A DNA stretch of 64,000 nucleotides. Source: an uncultured Gemmatimonadales bacterium (GTDB lineage Bacteria > Gemmatimonadota > Gemmatimonadetes > Palauibacterales > Palauibacteraceae). Position numbers and translations under genes: made by a program. This document shows positions 60,882 through 64,000 of this stretch, piece by piece. The notes beneath the pieces were generated by a model. That model did not search any database. It was not told the DNA's origin and saw only the letters and a program-made list of their open reading frames with translations. Positions within the stretch are counted from its first letter, which is position 1. The number at the start of each line of letters is the position of its first letter. The DNA is taken from NCBI GenBank assembly GCA_947259585.1, contig CAMYMV010000005.1:18960-82959 (forward strand), in the 5' to 3' direction.

Positions 60882-61481
60882 ATGTTTGCCCCAGTGCTTC
60901 GTTGGTGGCCGGCGGCATTCGCGCTGGCTCTCGCCGTGCCGGCCAATGCGCAGGGCGTCTGGCGCGCCTACCAGTTCAGCGACAGTGAAGAGTTCCAGTA
61001 CGACCTCAAGCAGACCGTGGATACTTCGGTAACCACCGGGTCCTATCGGCTCTCGATAAGCCCGGCCGGGGCCGGCCAAATGCGACTGGATATCCAGGGC
61101 AAGCTGGCCGGCGTGGCGTGTTCCGGCAGCGCGACTGTCGAGAGCGGCGCGGCGAGCCCGTACCAGTTGTCGACCGGCTGTCAGATGCTGGCCCCGGTCC
61201 TGCTCGGGGCGTTCATGCCGATGTCGACCTGGTTCATGGGCCGACCACTCGTGCCGGGTGACACGTGGAACGTCGGTCCTCAAGGCGAGTCGGTCTCGTT
61301 CAGCGTGAACGGCTCTTGCACCCATGCCGGCCAGGATGGTCATCGGGTCGAGGTGAGGCACAACAACGAGGTCCGGCTCAAGGCCTGTTTAGCGCCCGAT
61401 ATAGGGCTGCCGCTCGCCGTGTTTTGGACCGAGGACGGTGACGATCCCATCGAGATCGAGCTGGTGGGGTATCAGCCGTAA
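60882..61481 (+). CDS. Secreted protein of unknown function
   Basis: The 199-residue product has a clear signal peptide (FALALAVPANAQ, cleavage at about residue 23). The mature part is beta-rich with four or five Cys (ACSGSATV, STGCQML, GSCTHAGQ, LKACLAP) that may form disulfides, and a hydrophobic middle (MLAPVLLGAFMPMSTWFMG). No family recognised. It shares a region of secreted proteins with its neighbours. Confidence 0.7.
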   Translation: MFAPVLRWWPAAFALALAVPANAQGVWRAYQFSDSEEFQYDLKQTVDTSVTTGSYRLSISPAGAGQMRLDIQGKLAGVACSGSATVESGAASPYQLSTGCQMLAPVLLGAFMPMSTWFMGRPLVPGDTWNVGPQGESVSFSVNGSCTHAGQDGHRVEVRHNNEVRLKACLAPDIGLPLAVFWTEDGDDPIEIELVGYQP

Positions 61482-61534
61482 CGACGGTCGAATGCTACCG
61501 ATCGAAGTTACGGTCTACGCGATCTACTGACGCC

Positions 61535-62527
61535 ATGAAACGCTCGAGAGTGGGAGGTCTGGGCCTGGCCGGCGTGGTGCTGGGTCTGAGTGTTCTCGTT
61601 ACGCCGGCGGCGGCGGGGCAGGCTTTAGCGGTCGCGGAGCGCGACTGCACGGCCCTCGAAGCCTATCGTGCGGCGCTGGCGCGCCCTGAAGTGAGAACGG
61701 CCAGCCGGGCCGAGATCCGTCGCCAGCTGCGCAGCAATCCACCGGTCGCTATGGTCGAGGGTTACTGGGTGACTCCTGTCGACCTCTATCATCTGCTGGA
61801 GGTTGCGACCGGCCTGGAGCCCGACGGAACGCATCGGCTGGTCGCCTTCGCGTTCACCACCGGCTGGCTTGGGGACCGCATTCCGCTGCCCTATGTCGGC
61901 GATGTTCATGTCGGCGATCCTCGTGGTGACGCCGGCGCTGGAGCGCACCCACCGGAGATCGTCCTCGTTCCGGCGAGGGACCCTGCCGAAGTCGTCTTGG
62001 ACTACCTGCCCACGCCGAGCGGTCCGGGCGGCGAGACCGAGTGCTACTACTTCTGCGGCGATCCGGCCCAATGGGATTTCGACGGGGACGGTACGGTCAA
62101 CTCGGCGGACCGAGACGACGACGGCGACGGGGTACCGGACCACCGCGATGCGTATCCCTACTGGCCGCAGAAGAGCAGCTGCGAGTGTGGCGAGCGAGAC
62201 TTCGTCGGGTTCACCGAGAAGTTCTCGTCCCAGATGACCGAACTGGTGCTGGCGGCTCACGACCGGCTGGGCCGCGGGGCGGAGGAAGAGCCGGCGGTGA
62301 CCCTGGCCGCGGTGGGTGAGGAGCAGGCCGCGATCCGGTTGTTGCTCCCCGACGGGGGCGACAAGTGTCGCCCGAAGGACCTCGACTGTCTGGATGCGAA
62401 CGCACCCGGAGTCCGGTACGTGGACAGGGACCCCGAGGCCTGCGCCAGGATCCGGTACCGGTGCGAGGAGGGCGAAGTGGGGTTCTCCAACGCGTGCGGG
62501 TGCGGGTGTGTGAAGAGTAAGGAGTAA
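61535..62527 (+). CDS. Secreted Cys-rich protein with calcium-binding-like repeats
   Basis: The 330-residue product has a signal peptide, an N-terminal domain (residues 35-165) of unknown type, then an Asp-rich stretch WDFDGDGTVNSADRDDDGDG at about 184-203 that looks like dockerin/thrombospondin-type-3 calcium sites, and a Cys-rich C-terminus (CARIRYRCEEGE and ACGCGCVK). The final CGCGC pattern recurs in secreted proteins of myxobacteria and relatives. Role unknown; binding to a surface polymer is possible. Confidence 0.7.
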   Translation: MKRSRVGGLGLAGVVLGLSVLVTPAAAGQALAVAERDCTALEAYRAALARPEVRTASRAEIRRQLRSNPPVAMVEGYWVTPVDLYHLLEVATGLEPDGTHRLVAFAFTTGWLGDRIPLPYVGDVHVGDPRGDAGAGAHPPEIVLVPARDPAEVVLDYLPTPSGPGGETECYYFCGDPAQWDFDGDGTVNSADRDDDGDGVPDHRDAYPYWPQKSSCECGERDFVGFTEKFSSQMTELVLAAHDRLGRGAEEEPAVTLAAVGEEQAAIRLLLPDGGDKCRPKDLDCLDANAPGVRYVDRDPEACARIRYRCEEGEVGFSNACGCGCVKSKE

Positions 62528-62696
62528 GGATCCGGGGATGCGATCCTGACGAGCCTCGCGGTGTACACCTAGATGCGCGGACGGGTGGAGGGAAGTCCGG
62601 GGCCAGTTGGATAGCCGTGAAACGGCTCCGGTACGCCTGTCCGCGTTTTTGTCTGCTCGCTCCTCAGCCTTCCGAAGCTGTTCTAAAGGTCAGACG

Positions 62697-63020
62697 ATGG
62701 GAAGACGCCGAGCGCGGCTGGTCCAGGGGGATAATCCCAAACCGGGAGACCAGCTCCGCTACAAGATCGCGAAGGCCGAACTGGATCTGCACGGCAAGAC
62801 CGTTGCTCAGGCAGAGCGAGCGGTGCGCAACTTCATGCAGCGAATTGCGCATCATCACCCAGCCGAGGTGGTTCGGATCATCACCGGCCGCGGGACCAAC
62901 TCCGAAAGCGAGCCGGTACTCGGGCCAGCCCTCGAAGGCCAGCTGGGAGAGCTGAGTGAGTTCGTGTCGGAATGGCAACGCACGATCGACGGGGGCAGTT
63001 ACCTGGTTCGACTCAAGTAA
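62697..63020 (+). CDS. Small Smr-domain protein
   Basis: The 107-residue product is almost only an Smr domain: AELDLHGKTVAQAERAV at about residue 28 (the LDLHG start) and VVRIITGRGTNSES at about 58 (the GRG loop), then a short tail. Smr domains can nick branched DNA or cleave mRNA on stalled ribosomes; solo Smr proteins are less well known. In most Smr domains the second motif is HGxGxG; here ITGRGTNS lacks the His. ATG at 62697; an upstream in-frame start would add 30 residues. Confidence 0.85.
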   Translation: MGRRRARLVQGDNPKPGDQLRYKIAKAELDLHGKTVAQAERAVRNFMQRIAHHHPAEVVRIITGRGTNSESEPVLGPALEGQLGELSEFVSEWQRTIDGGSYLVRLK

Positions 63021-63102
63021 ACTTCGGCCTAGCGGACCGAGCCAGGAACGAGATCAGGAGCGTGGAGGGGCCGCGTACGCGCTTACTGGACCGGACGTGT
63101 TT

Positions 63103-63135
63103 AGGGGCGGCCCCGAAGGAACCGCCCCCTCCTGT
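63103..63135 (+). terminator. Probable terminator carrying 24-bp repeat, copy 2
   Basis: AGGGGCGG at 63103-63110 pairs with CCGCCCCCT at about 63122-63130 around a CCCCGAAGGAA loop, followed by CCTGTTT. The first 24 bases match 60665-60688 exactly. It lies between the Smr gene and a convergent lipoprotein gene, where a terminator is expected. Confidence 0.55.
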
Positions 63136-63172
63136 TTGGACTTTGACGGCTTGGTGTTGCGAAGTTCTAAGT

Positions 63173-63658
63173 TCAACCCACGCACTTGAAGCCGAAGGGA
63201 GTTAAGGCGGTCACTTCCCCGTTCGCGTTGACTGTCCGGTGTTGGCTGAACAGCACGTTGTCGGCGCTGCCCTTGCTGACGGCCTTCGCGGTATAGTTGA
63301 ATGTCTGCGGGAACCCCCCTCCCTTGCGCTCCCAGTTGAAGGCGTCGGTCACCATCCACTCCACACCGTTGCTGTCCGTGCCCCTCAGGTTGAACTGGAG
63401 GTGAAGGTGGAGCCTGCCGGTGTCCCAGATCTTCACGATGTCGTGAGACGTGCCTGAAAACAGGATGACTTCTGGGGGCGTCACGCACGGGTTTTCGATG
63501 GCAAAATCAGTAATCTCGACGAACTCATTGGTATCGACCAGTTTCACGGCCGCTCGGATGTCGGGCGCGTCGAGCGTGGTCGGCGCTTGGTCGCAAGCGA
63601 GCACGAACATACCGAGACCGACGGCCAGCGCTGTGATTCCAGCTTGCAGTTTCATCAT
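63173..63658 (-). CDS. Small lipoprotein of unknown function
   Basis: The 161-residue product has a signal peptide with lipobox FVLACD (Cys at about residue 22). The mature part is beta-rich (HLHLQFNLRGTDSNGVEWMV, FNYTAKAVSKGS) and contains Cys near both ends (ENPCVTPPE; FGFKCVG). I recognise no family. ATG at 63656-63658 has AGGAGGA upstream on the minus strand. Confidence 0.75.
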   Translation of the reverse strand: MMKLQAGITALAVGLGMFVLACDQAPTTLDAPDIRAAVKLVDTNEFVEITDFAIENPCVTPPEVILFSGTSHDIVKIWDTGRLHLHLQFNLRGTDSNGVEWMVTDAFNWERKGGGFPQTFNYTAKAVSKGSADNVLFSQHRTVNANGEVTALTPFGFKCVG

Positions 63659-63843
63659 GTCCTCCTTACTGCTGTTGAACCGGCGGAGGAGTGGGACGGC
63701 GAACGCGACCCACTCAGAGGGTGCCAGCAAGTAGGCTTAGGTGAATCCGGTTGGGTCCCGGTCTCTGCGAATTGCTGGACGGTAAGGTCGGAACAAGAGG
63801 CCTTGAGTCGCAGAACCCACGATTGCCCGGTCCCCGGCCGTTC

Positions 63844-64000
63844 TCACAGCCTGAGCGAGAAGGCCAGCCGCACCGAGCCGTCCTTCCCGACGTTCAGGGC
63901 GACGGGCGGTGGAGCGGGTAGCTGCGCCTCTGCCCATCGCTCGGATCCGGACAAGGCGCTGACACCCGCGCCAACTCCCGCGCCGAACGCAGCTCCTCCG
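63844..64000 (-). CDS. C-terminal end of an unrecognised protein, cut by window edge
   Basis: On the minus strand a frame open from the right edge codes for about 51 residues: a Gly/Ala-rich stretch (GAAFGAGVGAGVSALSG) typical of a glycine-zipper membrane segment, then SERWAEAQLPAPPP and VALNVGKDGSVRLAFSLRL to the stop at 63844-63846. The gene continues outside the window. Confidence 0.6.
   Translation of the reverse strand, partial: GGAAFGAGVGAGVSALSGSERWAEAQLPAPPPVALNVGKDGSVRLAFSLRL

Overview
This is a high-GC window from a diderm bacterium. It carries lipid A/LPS and outer-membrane genes (lpxH, lptE, mlaEFD, a TonB-dependent receptor), many secreted proteins and lipoproteins, GTG/TTG starts and ATGA/GTGA/TTGA gene overlaps. 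A regulatory-type mannose-family PTS next to HPr and EI, the DUF5683, DUF4292 and S9 peptidase genes and the oxidase gene set suggest Gemmatimonadota or a close relative. That placement is an inference. The content is mostly chromosomal and housekeeping; I see no phage, insertion sequence or CRISPR array.

Layout. 1-3247: end of a PTS operon (IIC, IID, HPr, EI). 3354-6555: metK, ahcY and a bifunctional-nuclease-family gene. About 6590-13059: a cobalamin riboswitch followed by btuF, btuC, btuD, a BtuB-like receptor and a surface lipoprotein resembling a beta-propeller. 13106-15735: recO and selB. 15773-17599: a secreted protein, a zinc-ribbon protein, ptsN and a GAF-like protein. 17649-18013: tmRNA with its terminator. 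18120-22304: greA, a small membrane protein, mlaD/F/E (minus strand), ridA and the selenocysteine tRNA. 22304-29039: DUF5683, murI, lpxH, a thioesterase, DUF4292, lptE, a cation/proton antiporter and hemC.

29725-48706 is the most distinctive part. An Mrp-type P-loop protein, a zinc-ribbon protein with a PCP_red domain and a 3Fe-4S-type ferredoxin lead to a strong promoter. Downstream are a double-USP protein with two PCP_red-like modules, a radical SAM protein ending in another PCP_red module, a CydA-like oxidase subunit with no CydB, three c-type cytochromes (one with a possible heme-b domain) and a cupredoxin lipoprotein. A complete A1-type heme-copper oxidase (coxII, I, III, IV) follows, with a CtaB-DUF420 fusion. 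The repeated PCP_red module next to tetrapyrrole-using enzymes suggests an undescribed maturation or heme-handling system for this respiratory module.

48726-64000: an NTF2-like lipoprotein, rdgB, a putative secreted zincin, a Na+/solute symporter preceded by a chain of tiny ORFs, hutI/hutU/hutH for histidine breakdown (with a lipoprotein gene inserted on the opposite strand), a secreted S9 peptidase, several unrecognised secreted proteins, an Smr-domain protein, and a gene cut by the right edge.
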